From the NCBI GenBank assembly GCA_029783825.1, contig JAREIK010017098.1:93783-157782 (forward strand): 64,000 nucleotides of DNA, written 5' to 3'. Position 1 is the stretch's first letter. The number at the start of each line of letters is the position of its first letter. The notes beneath the pieces were generated by a model that did no database searches, was not told the origin of the DNA, and saw only the letters and a list, made by a program, of their open reading frames with translations. Positions 34,620 through 47,394 of this stretch are shown here, piece after piece. This stretch comes from Sapria himalayana. Taxonomy: Eukaryota > Streptophyta > Magnoliopsida > Malpighiales > Rafflesiaceae. Position numbers and translations under genes: made by a program.

Positions 34620-37600
34620 CCTTAATTTTCAAATAAAAAAGGATAAGCAACACACATCGTGTCTTCACGTTCCTATGTTGCTTCCTCTATTCTTTGATGC
34701 TGCCATATCACTTTTACTAATCTTACAATTTTACGTCGCAAAACTTGATCTCGCCTATCAATGATTCGCATTGCATTTCTTTAAATGTTTTATCTACGTC
34801 AATAACTAGTTCACCTCAATCCATTACATGAGTTGGATCATGAATATATTTTCTAAGCATAGAGACATGAAATATCTCATGGACCCCAGATAAATGTGGC
34901 AGTAATGCCAATCGATAAGCAACCAAACCCACCTTCTCGAGTATTTAGAAAGGCCCAATATATCTTGGTGGTAACGTTCCATGCTTGCCAAATCTGAGTA
35001 CTCCCATTTTTGGCATCACTTTCAAGAAAACATGATCTCCTGCTTCAAATTCTATGGGTCGTCTTCGTTTATCACCATACCTTTTCTATCGACTTTGTTC
35101 TATAAGAAGACGTAGTCTTATCAAATCTACTTTCTCTGAGGTATCTCTAATCACATCTGGACCCGTGATGGTTCGGTCTCCCACCTCAGCCCACCAAACT
35201 AGAGATCGACATTGCCTTCCATATAATGCTTCATATGATGCCATTTGGATACTTGCCTGATAACTATTAGTATAGGCAAACTCGACCAAAGATAGATGTT
35301 CTTCCCAGTTACCCTTGAAATCTTGACAACATGCTCGCAATATATCTTTCAAAACTTGTATGGTTCTTTTCGACTAACCGTCTATTTGTGGATGAAAAGT
35401 GGTGCTCATTATCAACTATATTCCCATTGCTTTCTGAAAACTCTTCCAAAAATGAGCCATAAATTGGGGATCTCTATCTGATACAATAGATACTGGCGCT
35501 CCATGTAATCAGACAATTTCTCGTATCTATAACCTACACAATTCCTCACCTGTGAAGGTCATTGCATTACTAAAAAATGTGCGGGCTTTGTAAGCCAGTC
35601 CACAATTACCCACACAGCATCATGTTTTTGTGATGTTCGTGGCAAGTTAGTCACAAAATCCATCGTGATATGCTCCCATTTCCACTCTGCTATCTCCAAA
35701 GGTTGGAGTAATCTTGCTGGCCTCTAATGCTCAGCCTTTATCTGCTGACACATGAGGCATCATTGAACAAAATCTCCAATATGTCACTCCATCCCATTTT
35801 AGTAATATTGGCGACGAAGATCATTATACATTTTTGTGCCATCTGGATGTACTATTAAATGAGAATAGTGAAATTCTCTAAGAATCTCCTATCTCAATCT
35901 GGGGACCCACAATCCATCCCCTGAACCGAAGACTACCATCCATATGAATAGCCCAACCTTCATCAAATGTACTAGTCACTACTCAGTTCTTTATATATAA
36001 TATTTCTACACATTGTTTCTGCATCTCAATCACCTTATTTAATAGCGAAGTTATAGTTACTAAACTTCCGATAACACCCTGACTTCAACTGCTATATTGT
36101 AAGCAGAATCATCCCATAGTTTCAAGCATATCTCATTCTCGCGATGCTATACTAGCTAGTGCACCTCATGACTTTCGACTAAGTGCATCAGCCACCACAT
36201 TTGCCTTACCTGGATGGCAATGCAAAGTAAAATCATAATCTTCTAGATACTTCATCCATCGAAATTGTCTCATGTTAAGATCTCATTGTGTAAAGATATA
36301 TTTTAGACTTTTATGATCTGAATATATCTCAAATTGCTTCTCATACAAATAGTGGTGTCATATTTTTTAAGCAAAGACTATAGCCGCCAATTCTATATCA
36401 TGTGTGGGGTAATTTCTCTCATGATTCTTTAACTGTCTTGAAACATAAGCTATCACTCTCCCAGATTGCATCAGAACACATCCCAATCCATCTTTTGAGG
36501 CATCACAATAAAATGTATATTTCTGCCTCCTATCAAGAATTATCAGAATAGGCACTGAAGTAAGTCTCCTTTTCAATTCATGGAATACCTTTTCACATGA
36601 ATTATTCCACTCATACTTGACTTCATTCCTGGACAATCTAGTCATTGGAGCAACTAACCGTGAAAAATTCTCAATAAACCTTATGTAATACCCAACCAAT
36701 CCCAAAAAAACTACATATTTCAAAAACTGACTTTGGTCTTTCCCTACTCATTACTGCCTTGACTTTTTTCAGGTCCACTAAGACACCTGTAGCTGACACT
36801 ACATGTCCCAAAAATTTTACTTCTATCAACCAAAAGTCACATTTACCAAACTTGGCATACACCTCATGTTCTCTCAAGGTTTGGAGAACAATATGTAAAT
36901 GATTTTCATGCTCTCCTTCAGACTGAGAATAAATCAAAATAGCATCCACAAAAATCACAACAAAAAAAATCTAAATATGGCTGAAATATTCTATGCATAA
37001 GATCTATGAATGCTGCTGGCACATTCATTAATCCGAAAGGCATTACTATAAACTCAAAATGCTCATACCATGTTCTAAAAGTTGTCTTAGGGATGTCAGT
37101 CTCCCTAACTCACAACTAATGATATCCAGTACGAAGATCTATTTTGGAAAAGACCTATGCCCATTTTAATTGGTCAAATAAATTATCAATCCTTGGTAAT
37201 GGATATCGATTCGTTATCGTAACCCAATTCAGCTGTCAATAATCAATGCACAGTCGAAGGGTTTTATCTTTTTTCTTTGCAAATAAAACAGGAGCACCCC
37301 AAGGTGAAGTGTTGGGTCTAATAAAACCCTTGTCCAACAAATCTTTTATCTGGACATTGAGTTCTTGTAATTCAATCAGTGTCATCCTATGTGGAGTCAT
37401 AGAAATGGGTGATGTACCAGGATGTAACTCAATACAAAAATCCACATTCCTGTGTGGGGGTAATCTTGGTAATTCATCAGGAAAAACATTCTCATATTCA
37501 CAAACTATCCGAGGAAGATTCATATTCAATGTCCCTCCTTCTTCTAGGGTGAGACATGCTAGCCAACCCATAAGTTGTCCATGTCATTTAGAATCACACA

Positions 37601-37976
37601 TAGTATGGGGTAAAGCATCAAGGTTATCCCCCTGAAATACAACACATATATCATCTGGTGTATGGATAATAATTCTTCTATGATCACAATCAATAATGAC
37701 CTGATGTATTGTTAACCTGTCCATGCCAAGAATTACATCAAAATCCGACATGTTCATGACTCTAAGATTTGTCATGAATATAATCCATGAGATTTCTAAC
37801 TCATAATCTCGACATATCTGACTAATTTTCAACCTAGACCCTAAAGGAGAAGTCACATGCAATACCTTGTCCATGTTTTTAAGTCTTAATCCCAATTCTT
37901 TCACACATGATGTAGAAATAAATGAATGTGATACACCAGAATCAAATAGAACTCTTGCCCATAAATGAAAAGGCAA
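34620..37976 (-). pseudogene. Gypsy pol remnant: protease, RT, RNase H, integrase
   Basis: Read leftward. Protease frame 37976-37584 has LFDSGVSHSFIS (family DTGASHSFIS, so the catalytic DTG is DSG) and DVILGMDRL. The RT begins in 37571-37236 ([27 protein letters not shown]). The catalytic motif in 36958-36671 reads [10 protein letters not shown]: the second Asp of the DD pair is Ala. RNase H (36723-36367) has [12 protein letters not shown] and HDIELAA. Integrase C-terminal half is seen at 35352-35086 (NWEEHLSLVEFAYTNS, YEALYGRQCR), then FLKVMPKMGVLRFGK and SGVHEIFHVSMLRKY toward 34800. Stops and frameshifts separate these blocks. Not functional. Confidence 0.88.
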
Positions 37977-38049
37977 GAAAGTACCGTGTACTACTGACTA
38001 ATCTATCCTTTCCATATGTGGTGTACTTGCATAGACATGCCCTTAGGAC

Positions 38050-39150
38050 CTTATAATCTTGGTTTATGAGCTCTCGCCTCGACCTCGACTCATGCCTTGG
38101 CCTCCCTTATTTGCTTGTGAAGTATGATATATTTGTTGAGTACCCCGAGATTACACCCAATTCCTTGGACCTATACTAGAGAAAGTAGGAATAAACTGTG
38201 TTTGTGTATTTCCCATGGATATTTGGGACTGTGATGTCTCATAATCCTAGAATTCCTACTTTCGTGGATACCCTCATTTCCAATGTCCTACCTGATGACA
38301 TAAAAAATAATTTTTCTGTCCAATTTGTCTAGAATTCCCTGTTTGGCTTTGGCCTTGATAATCACGATCTTGTCCATTAAATCTTCATGAGACAAATGGT
38401 CTCTGCTACTTTCCAAAAAAATGTTAATTCTCTTTTTTCTTTCCACTAGGACTTCCACTCATTTCCTGGATATTTCGTGCATCCTCAACCTTCCGCTAGA
38501 TGGCTAAAGTTGTCTTAACCATCGAATCCATATCTTGGATAAGAAATCCCACAATCTTGCCTCGTATGGACAATTTTAATCCATCTTCAAATTTTTGAAC
38601 CTTAGCCACATTAGTAGCCACATAATCATTCCCAAAACATGCCAACTTGGTGATTTTGGCCACGTAGTCCAACACATTCATATTTCCTTGTCTAAGTTCA
38701 AGGAATTCTCGGGCCTTGGCATGTCTAGCTGAAGTCAGCAAATATTTTTCCATAAATAGTTTTTTGAATTATTCCCATGTCATTGCCTCTATATTCTTCG
38801 AAGCCTTGAACAAATCCCACCAAATTTGCATCTCACCCTCTAGCTGAAAAGCTACTAGCCGGATTTTGGTAGCATTGGAAGTGATTTCCATTGCATCTTA
38901 GATTTTATAAACTTGTCGAAACCAATGATCTGCCTCCATTGGGTCACCTCCCCCCATAAATATTGGAGGATGATGTGCCTTGAACTTTTGAAGGTTACTT
39001 GATCCTTTTTGACCTCCAGTTGCGCTAATTTATGCAACTCTTGCAACAGCAACGCCCACAGCCTTTATCAGAGCTTGCTGACAAAAGATTGCTGGGGATT
39101 GATCCTCATTACATGAACGTCCCTGGTATTCTCGTTCTCTACTTGTCATC
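38050..39150 (-). pseudogene. Gypsy gag remnant
   Basis: Frame 39052-38855 and frame 38753-38496 give the capsid-like part (EFLELRQGNMNVLDYVAKIT, VAKVQKFEDGLKLSIRGKIV), typical of plant Ty3/gypsy gag. A degraded zinc knuckle (LCHQVGHWK) follows near 38300. The primer site and 5' LTR lie upstream in sense direction. From 38487 on, this sequence is repeated almost identically at 43288-44210. Confidence 0.8.
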
Positions 39151-39394
39151 TTTCATAAGTCAAATAATAATATAAGAATCACATTTATTCTCTATTATTA
39201 GTGCACATGCCAACTAATAATAGTCTTTTCATTTCAAGAATATCATTTCATTTTCTGAACCACTAAGGTTATGTTTCTTTAGCCTAGTATTTTTTTATAT
39301 CCCCGAGTATTAGATATTTATATATCTAATACCAATTCCCGACCACATTATGAAAATTTACCAATTTCTGAGTTATAGGTAACCATATACCTAA

Positions 39395-39406
39395 TCTGTG
39401 ATACCA
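39395..39406 (-). other. Gypsy primer binding site
   Basis: On the sense strand TGGTATCACAGA lies three bases from the 5' LTR. The usual initiator-Met tRNA site is TGGTATCAGAGC; the first eight bases agree. Confidence 0.6.
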
Positions 39407-39409
39407 AGC

Positions 39410-39862
39410 TGTGACACCCCATTTCTCAGTGGGTCCCATTCATTCCATCACACAATATAATGTGCAATAAAATAAAATTTTCTCAAATGTACAATACATT
39501 TTTTTTCATTTCATTTTACATTTTATTTGCTCAGCAGAAGAAAGAAAATACACAACATATTATTTAAGCCACAACCAGCTTTCCTTCACATGTGTGATTC
39601 CATATGTCGATATGTCATCTGTCCTAGACTAGTATCTGAAAAGGGGTCCGACAACAGAGTGAGCAAAGCTCAATAGGGTAAAGTCTTTCAGAGTTACTCC
39701 CTATCTATGTGCACATAAAATGTCATGAATATATATCAACACCCATTCAAGTACAATGTTTATATGAATGCAATTATGGATGAAATATTTATATGCCCAT
39801 ATTCCTAAGTCTCATCGACTCCCTCACATATGCCAAAGCCAAGTGTAATATATTATATAACT

Positions 39863-39912
<50 letters not shown>

Positions 39913-41061
39913 ATATATATATATCTATAGAAATATTTATTTTTTTGGAATTATTCTGAAAAATATGAACCTCCTCCGAAAAACATATTGGATATTTATC
40001 CGAATAAAATATGATTTTCTTGGATTTACTCCGAAAAAAAAATATCGCCGTAACTCTCCCTGGACGTTGTCCCAATTCGAGTTCGCAATCTATAATAACC
40101 ATATACCAAATAAAATCTCGCACAACTTAGTCTAGACGTTGTCCCAATTCGAGTTCGCTAAATACCATATATACCTTTATATATATATATCATGCACCCA
40201 TCCATGTATATGGAATGTTCCCGTGCATATGAAATGCAATTATACCATTTCAAATTTAACCAATATCACAGACACAATTATAACAATCCAAATCCAATTC
40301 GTCCTGAACTAACAATTACTAACAAAATATCAAAACTTTTCACCAATTAATTATTTCCAATAAATTTTCTAAAAATTCAAATTGAAATATAAAATATGAT
40401 CATTTCTGGCCAATAAATAGAAAAAAATTCTGATAAGAGAAAACCTCTACCTTTTAGAAAATTTCACATAAACTTTATAAATTTGATATCAATGTGAATA
40501 TTTTGTCGTGTATAGTAACTTTAGTTCTTGGACTACTTTATTCCGATTCCAGAATAATCCGTTATGATTAAAAGAAAATTCACAGATATTTTTTTTTGTA
40601 TTATCTCTCTCCCTTCGGCACCGAACTTTTTTTTAGCCTTTCTCCCATTTTCCGGATTCCTGACGTTTCTTTTATTTATTTATTTATTTATTATCATTAA
40701 TTAATAATATTAATAATTTTTTGTGACACTTGGATAGCCGAGGGACCACCCGTGCAGGCACAGCCACGTGTGGACGATGTGGCATGGTCTTTCAGTTAAG
40801 CAATTTTTTTATATTTTTAAAATATATATATTATAATAATTATATAATTAAATAAAAATATAACAAATTCTGATTTTCTCAGAATTTAACGAAATTTGAC
40901 ACCGTAGCTATATTTTCCAAGACGGATTCAATAACATCTATTTTATCATTAAGGCTCTAAAATTTTAGGTTATTTTCTATTAGAACAAAAATACCATTTT
41001 ATCCTTTTTTCCAAAAATCAAATTATGTTAGTTATTTATTTTTTTTTTTCGGGATTTCACA
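39410..41061 (-). repeat. Gypsy 5' LTR
   Basis: TGTGACACCCC to GGGATTTCACA, the best-preserved LTR ends. It contains a TA/TG tract at 39864-39925 and an (ATTT)n tract near 40665-40690. Confidence 0.88.
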
Positions 41062-42440
41062 ATAATTGAAATCAGTGCTCACATGGCTTAAGCCTCAATT
41101 CCAACTACATCAATGCCATATGTGACCCATAGGGGTGGATGTTCCTGAATCTGAGTTTTATTAGCCAGAGCAGATGCTCTACAACCTCAAATACAAGAAA
41201 GAGGCAAGATGTTGATTTCTTTGTGAGCTCGTAACAAGCTTGGCATATCATTGAGCTCTGAAAGTTTTTGTTTTTGTATTTTTTTTGTTTTAAATTTGAT
41301 TTGGTTGCTTGGATAGGGCGTAGACCCTTTTTATCAAGGTGAACTCGATTACAATAGTGACAAACTACATGCATTGAAATTGTGAAGTTGTGTAGAGAAG
41401 CTAGATGGGCTATTATAATTGCAATAAAGTGTATGTAAAACATCTACTCGAACATCATGATAGGTGATTTGACAAGCATTTTTTATGAAGTATATTTGGT
41501 ATTCTTGTTGATTGAACTCAAGTTCTTTTGGTTAGAGTAACATTTGTTCACAATAGTGTTGAGATAAGATTTCATTGATGATGATAATGAGAGGTTAAAA
41601 GAAAATTTGTATGAAGTAGTAATCCAATATTTTTGTTTGATATAATTTTTTGTGTACATGAGATATTCATAGATTTTTGTTTCGTGAATGATATTAATAC
41701 TAGCTTTTAATTTTCTCGTGCTTCGAAGCAAAATTAACTATTCATGCTCACAACCATCAAATATTCTTTCAAATGGTCATTTATTTTGCATAAAAAAAGC
41801 TTTCTTATAGTTTTCTCAAGCAAAAAACTTAATAATAAATTTTAGATCACGTGGGATATGTAGATTAGAAAAAAAAAACTTTTGATTTTTGGTAATGACC
41901 ATTTCCATGCATCAATATTTTAGTTGAACTAGAAAGGTGCAATAAATAAACAAGATAAAGAAATATTAGAAGATAGGAAAATAGTGTGTGCATGTGTGTG
42001 TGCGTGTGTGTGTTTGGACACATATAGTTATACTATATTCATGCTGTGTGCATGTATATTGCATATATACATCCCTATGCATTTTTAAGTAAATGCAGAG
42101 AAATATCTGATGCCTACATGCATGATAGCACCATTCATTAGTTTTTTTATTACTAAATGTTACAGACCAACCCCATTAATCGCAAGCCTTTTTTTAACAA
42201 TTTGACTAGTAAGATGTTCATTATAAAACTCAAGCGGGGAATGGAATACAAAGGTGATTTACTTTGTGTTATTTTCCTATGCATTGTATTTTTTTTTCTC
42301 ATTTCTTTCTTTGGTTTCTTTCAGGTTTCCTTGCTTCAGTGGATTCCTAAATGAACCTATAGGTGTGCAAAATTTTAATACCACGCAGCCTACTATCATT
42401 TTAACTTTTATTTTTCTTTTGTTTGGCACTTTCTAATGAG
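41062..42440. other. CACTA interior, no recognised gene
   Basis: AT-rich sequence with a short GT tract near 41985-42012. A minus-strand frame (41443-41105) has two CxxC pairs (CHYC and CQAC), but the rest is not recognised. The second copy is at 45837-47214. Confidence 0.4.
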
Positions 42441-42573
42441 TTTTAAATAAAAAATCCAAAATATAATGCTAGTTTGAAAAATATTACTAAACTAATGCAT
42501 CTGGAAATAGCGTGGTAATTTGCATCATTGTGAATGATGGTCATTGCCACTCTATTTAATTTTAAAAATCAAA
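42441..42573 (+). repeat. Inverted-repeat arm, left, duplication copy 1
   Basis: Runs from TTTTAAATAAAAAATCC to TTTTAAAAATCAAA and includes ATCATTGTGAATGATGGTCA. Same as 47215-47347, and the reverse complement of 48962-49091 with scattered mismatches. Confidence 0.75.
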
Positions 42574-42617
42574 GGCCAACATTATGAATGCTAGCTATTA
42601 AATTTTAAAAATTATAA

Positions 42618-43276
42618 AATACAGGCATTGGGAATAATGAAAGAGTGTCTGGCATCCAACCTATTTAAAAACAAGTTTGAACAAGTTATATCCATGGATA
42701 TTTATTCCAGAAGTACAACCACCATCATGGCTACCGCTATAAATATCACTCTAGCTCTCAGGAATTCTTACCTAAAAGAAGCCATAAAATCTCTCACCGT
42801 AGCCAACTCTCCTCCTCCTCCTTTTCTTTCTTTCAGTCAATTTGAACCATTGGAGAAGGACATTAAGCTCTCCATTAGAAACACTGACAAAGAATGAAGA
42901 TGTGATGAGGGTTTTACAGGTGATGGAGAGGAAGAAAAGAAACATCATGATTACGAAAGAGTGTGACATGCATAGAGAGTATAGCAAGAGGAGTGAGAGA
43001 GAAAATGGAAATGGTTAGATTAGTAACATTCCCTTTGTTCTCTTTAAGGAATCATTCAAAAGTAGATTTGACAAGAAATTTATAGAGCTGAAGTGCATCA
43101 TAGATGGTTATTTGAGTAGAGGAGTTGTTTTATATGTGGGTGATCTTAAATGGGTCTCTGATATCTGGCCAAATTATAGTTGGCAAGTAGGTAACAACAT
43201 TATAGAGTACATTATCACAGAGATGCAAAGTCTGATCTGTGGAATAGGTGGTGAGGCTGGAAGAGTTTGGTTCATT
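42618..43276 (+). pseudogene. SMXL/D53-type gene fragment, duplication copy 1
   Basis: Same gene piece as at 47395-48960 but cut at the duplication junction within the GGEAGRVWFI block. It shows KEDEDVMRVLQVMERKKRN-like and RGVVLYVGDLKWVSDIW segments of the Clp/Hsp100-like ATPase region of SMAX1-like proteins. It differs from copy 2 by a few substitutions and a six-base insertion in a run of CCT codons. Confidence 0.65.
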
Positions 43277-43291
43277 TTAAGAAAATGAACC
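43269..43291. other. Palindromic duplication junction
   Basis: GGTTCATTTT and AAAATGAACC face each other around AAG. Bases 43277-43287 are filler belonging to neither copy's source; they complete the palindrome. Confidence 0.85.
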
Positions 43292-45836
43292 TTCCGCTAG
43301 ATGGCTAAAGTTGTCTTAACCATCGAATCCATATCTTGGATAAGAAATCCCACAATCTTGCCTCGTATGGACAATTTTAATCCATCTTCAAATTTTTGAA
43401 CCTTAGCCACATTAGTAGCCACATAATCATTCCCAAAACATGCCAACTTGGTGATTTTGGCCACGTAGTCCAACACATTCATATTTCCTTGTCTAAGTTC
43501 AAGGAATTCTCGGGCCTTGGCATGTCTAGCTGAAGTCAGCAAATATTTTTCCATAAATAGTTTTTTGAATTATTCCCATGTCATTGCCTCTATATTCTTC
43601 GAAGCCTTGAACAAATCCCACCAAATTTGCATCTCACCCTCTAGCTGAAAAGCTACTAGCCGGATTTTGGTAGCATTGGAAGTGATTTCCATTGCATCTT
43701 AGATTTTATAAACTTGTCGAAACCAATGATCTGCCTCCATTGGGTCACCTCCCCCCATAAATATTGGAGGATGATGTGCCTTGAACTTTTGAAGGTTACT
43801 TGATCCTTTTTGACCTCCAGTTGCGCTAATTTATGCAACTCTTGCAACAGCAACGCCCACAGCCTTTATCAGAGCTTGCTGACAAAAGATTGCTGGGGAT
43901 TGATCCTCATTACATGAACGTCCCTGGTATTCTCGTTCTCTACTTGTCATCTTTCATAAGTCAAATAATAATATAAGAATCACATTTATTCTCTATTATT
44001 AGTGCACATGCCAACTAATAATAGTCTTTTCATTTCAAGAATATCATTTCATTTTCTGAACCACTAAGGTTATGTTTCTTTAGCCTAGTATTTTTTTATA
44101 TCCCCGAGTATTAGATATTTATATATCTAATACCAATTCCCGACCACATTATGAAAATTTACCAATTTCTGAGTTATAGGTAACCATATACCTAATCTGT
44201 GATACCAAGCTGTGACACCCCATTTCTCAGTGGGTCCCATTCATTCCATCACACAATATAATGTGCAATAAAATAAAATTTTCTCAAATGTACAATACAT
44301 TTTTTTTCATTTCATTTTACATTTTATTTGCTCAGCAGAAGAAAGAAAATACACAACATATTATTTAAGCCACAACCAGCTTTCCTTCACATGTGTGATT
44401 CCATATGTCGATATGTCATCTGTCCTAGACTAGTATCTGAAAAGGGGTCCGACAACAGAGTGAGCAAAGCTCAATAGGGTAAAGTCTTTCAGAGTTACTC
44501 CCTATCTATGTGCACATAAAATGTCATGAATATATATCAACACCCATTCAAGTACAATGTTTATATGAATGCAATTATGGATGAAATATTTATATGCCCA
44601 TATTCCTAAGTCTCATCGACTCCCTCACATATGCCAAAGCCAAGTGTAATATATTATATAACTAGATATATATATATATGTGTGTATATATATATATCTA
44701 TAGAAATATTTATTTTTTTGGAATTATTCTGAAAAATATGAACCTCCTCCGAAAAACATATTGGATATTTATCCGAATAAAATATGATTTTCTTGGATTT
44801 ACTCCGAAAAAAAAATATCGCCGTAACTCTCCCTGGACGTTGTCCCAATTCGAGTTCGCAATCTATAATAACCATATACCAAATAAAATCTCGCACAACT
44901 TAGTCTAGACGTTGTCCCAATTCGAGTTCGCTAAATACCATATATACCTTTATATATATATATATCATGCACCCATCCATGTATATGGAATGTTCCCGTG
45001 CATATGAAATGCAATTATACCATTTCAAATTTAACCAATATCACAGACACAATTATAACAATCCAAATCCAATTCGTCCTGAACTAACAATTACTAACAA
45101 AATATCAAAACTTTTCACCAATTAATTATTTCCAATAAATTTTCTAAAAATTCAAATTGAAATATAAAATATGATCATTTCTGGCCAATAAATAGAAAAA
45201 AATTCTGATAAGAGAAAACCTCTACCTTTTAGAAAATTTCACATAAACTTTATAAATTTGATATCAATGTGAATATTTTGTCGTGTATAGTAACTTTAGT
45301 TCTTGGACTACTTTATTCCGATTCCAGAATAATCCGTTATGATTAAAAGAAAATTCACAGATATTTTTTTTTGTATTATCTCTCTCCCTTCGGCACCGAA
45401 CTTTTTTTTAGCCTTTCTCCCATTTTCCGGATTCCTGACGTTTCTTTTATTTATTTATTTATTTATTATCATTAATTAATAATATTAATAATTTTTTGTG
45501 ACACTTGGATAGCCGAGGGACCACCCGTGCAGGCACAGCCACGTGTGGACGATGTGGCATGGTCTTTCAGTTAAGCAATTTTTTTATATTTTTAAAATAT
45601 ATATATTATAATAATTATATAATTAAATAAAAATATAACAAATTCTGATTTTCTCAGAATTTAACGAAATTTGACACCGTAGCTATATTTTCCAAGACGA
45701 ATTCAATAACATCTATTTTATCATTAAGGCTCTAAAATTTTAGGTTATTTTCTATTAGAACAAAAATACCATTTTATCCTTTTTTCCAAAAATCAAATTA
45801 TGTTAGTTATTTATTTTTTTTTTTCGGGATTTCACA
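43289..45836 (-). mobile_element. Partial gypsy copy (gag start plus 5' LTR) in duplication copy 2
   Basis: Contains the capsid-like gag frames (43554-43297 and 43853-43656, same proteins as in copy 1) and an LTR at 44211-45836. It is a product of the segmental duplication, not an independent insertion: it has no second LTR or target duplication of its own. Confidence 0.9.
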
Positions 45837-47214
45837 ATAATTGAAATCAGTGCTCACATGGCTTAAGCCTCAATTCCAACTACATCAATGCCATATGTGA
45901 CCCATAGGGGTGGATGTTCCTGAATCTGAGTTTTATTAGCCAGAGCAGATGCTCTACAACCTCAAATACAAGAAAGAGGCAAGATGTTGATTTCTTTGTG
46001 AGCTCGTAACAAGCTTGGCATATCATTGAGCTCTGAAAGTTTTTGTTTTTGTATTTTTTTTGTTTTAAATTTGATTTGGTTGCTTGGATAGGGCGTAGAC
46101 CCTTTTTATCAAGGTGAACTCGATTACAATAGTGACAAACTACATGCATTGAAATTGTGAAGTTGTGTAGAGAAGCTAGATGGGCTATTATAATTGCAAT
46201 AAAGTGTATGTAAAACATCTACTCGAACATCATGATAGGTGATTTGACAAGCATTTTTTATGAAGTATATTTGGTATTCTTGTTGATTGAACTCAAGTTC
46301 TTTTGGTTAGAGTAACATTTGTTCACAATAGTGTTGAGATAAGATTTCATTGATGATGATAATGAGAGGTTAAAAGAAAATTTGTATGAAGTAGTAATCC
46401 AATATTTTTGTTTGATATAATTTTTTGTGTACACGAGATATTCATAGATTTTTGTTTCGTGAATGATATTAATACTAGCTTTTAATTTTCTCGTGCTTCG
46501 AAGCAAAATTAACTATTCATGCTCACAACCATCAAATATTCTTTCAAATGGTCATTTATTTTGCATAAAAAAAGCTTTCTTATAGTTTTCTCAAGCAAAA
46601 AACTTAATAATAAATTTTAGATCACGTGGGATATGTAGATTAGAAAAAAAAACTTTTGATTTTTGGTAATGACCATTTCCATGCATCAATATTTTAGTTG
46701 AACTAGAAAGGTGCAATAAATAAACAAGATAAAGAAATATTAGAAGATAGGAAAATAGTGTGTGCATGTGTGTGTGCGTGTGTGTGTTTGGACACATATA
46801 GTTATACTATATTCATGCTGTGTGCATGTATATTGCATATATACATCCCTATGCATTTTTAAGTAAATGCAGAGAAATATATGATGCCTACATGCATGAT
46901 AGCACCGTTCATTAGTTTTTTTATTACTAAATGTTACAGACCAACCCCATTAATCGCAAGCCTTTTTTTAACAATTTGACTAGTAAGATGTTCATTATAA
47001 AACTCAAGCGGGGAATGGAATACAAAGGTGATTTACTTTGTGTTATTTTCCTATGCATTGTATTTTTTTTTCTCATTTCTTTCTTTGGTTTCTTTCAGGT
47101 TTCCTTGCTTCAGTGGATTCCTAAATGAACCTATAGGTGTGCAAAATTTTAATACCACGCAGCCTACTATCATTTTAACTTCTATTTTTCTTTTGTTTGG
47201 CACTTTCTAATGAG

Positions 47215-47347
47215 TTTTAAATAAAAAATCCAAAATATAATGCTAGTTTGAAAAATATTACTAAACTAATGCATCTGGAAATAGCGTGGTAATTTGCATC
47301 ATTGTGAATGATGGTCATTGCCACTCTATTTAATTTTAAAAATCAAA
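47215..47347 (+). repeat. Inverted-repeat arm, left, duplication copy 2
   Basis: Forms a roughly 130-bp inverted pair with 48962-49091. The two arms enclose the SMXL gene fragment exactly, like the long terminal inverted repeats of a Pack-MULE. No convincing 9-bp target duplication was found. Confidence 0.7.
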
Positions 47348-47394
47348 GGCCAACATTATGAATGCTAGCTATTAAATTTTAAAAATTATAAAAT

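Larger units (their letters stand above)
32913..41061 (-). mobile_element. Ty3/gypsy LTR retrotransposon, chromovirus-like
   Basis: Two related long terminal repeats, 32913-34517 and 39410-41061 (about 1.6 kb each), begin TGTGAYACCCC and end TTYACA. They flank gag, protease, RT/RNase H and integrase in minus-strand order. The flanks are ATTAT (left) and ATAAT (right), a five-base duplication with one mismatch. Primer site and polypurine tract are in place. The internal genes carry many stops and the LTRs differ visibly, so the insertion is old. The protein order (protease, RT, RNase H, integrase) defines Ty3/gypsy. A VIDVDKTFKEM-like integrase tail suggests a chromodomain lineage such as Tekay/Del. 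Confidence 0.9.
38487..43276. repeat. Tandem duplication, copy 1 (about 4.8 kb)
   Basis: Covers the start of gypsy gag, the gypsy 5' LTR, the flanking CACTA interior and the first part of the SMXL fragment. It is nearly identical to 43288-48044. Most of the length difference (4790 against 4757 bp) comes from a shorter TA tract in copy 2. Because it spans the gypsy boundary, the duplication came after the gypsy insertion. Confidence 0.95.

Noticed and set aside
41105..41443. 112-codon minus-strand frame with CxxC pairs as a zinc-binding protein
   Set aside because: Only two CxxC pairs and no recognisable fold; its presence twice is due to the tandem duplication, so that is not evidence of selection.
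45837..47214. Second gypsy LTR insertion next to duplicated flanks
   Set aside because: The flanks are duplicated together with the LTR and there is no separate target duplication, so it is one segmental duplication.
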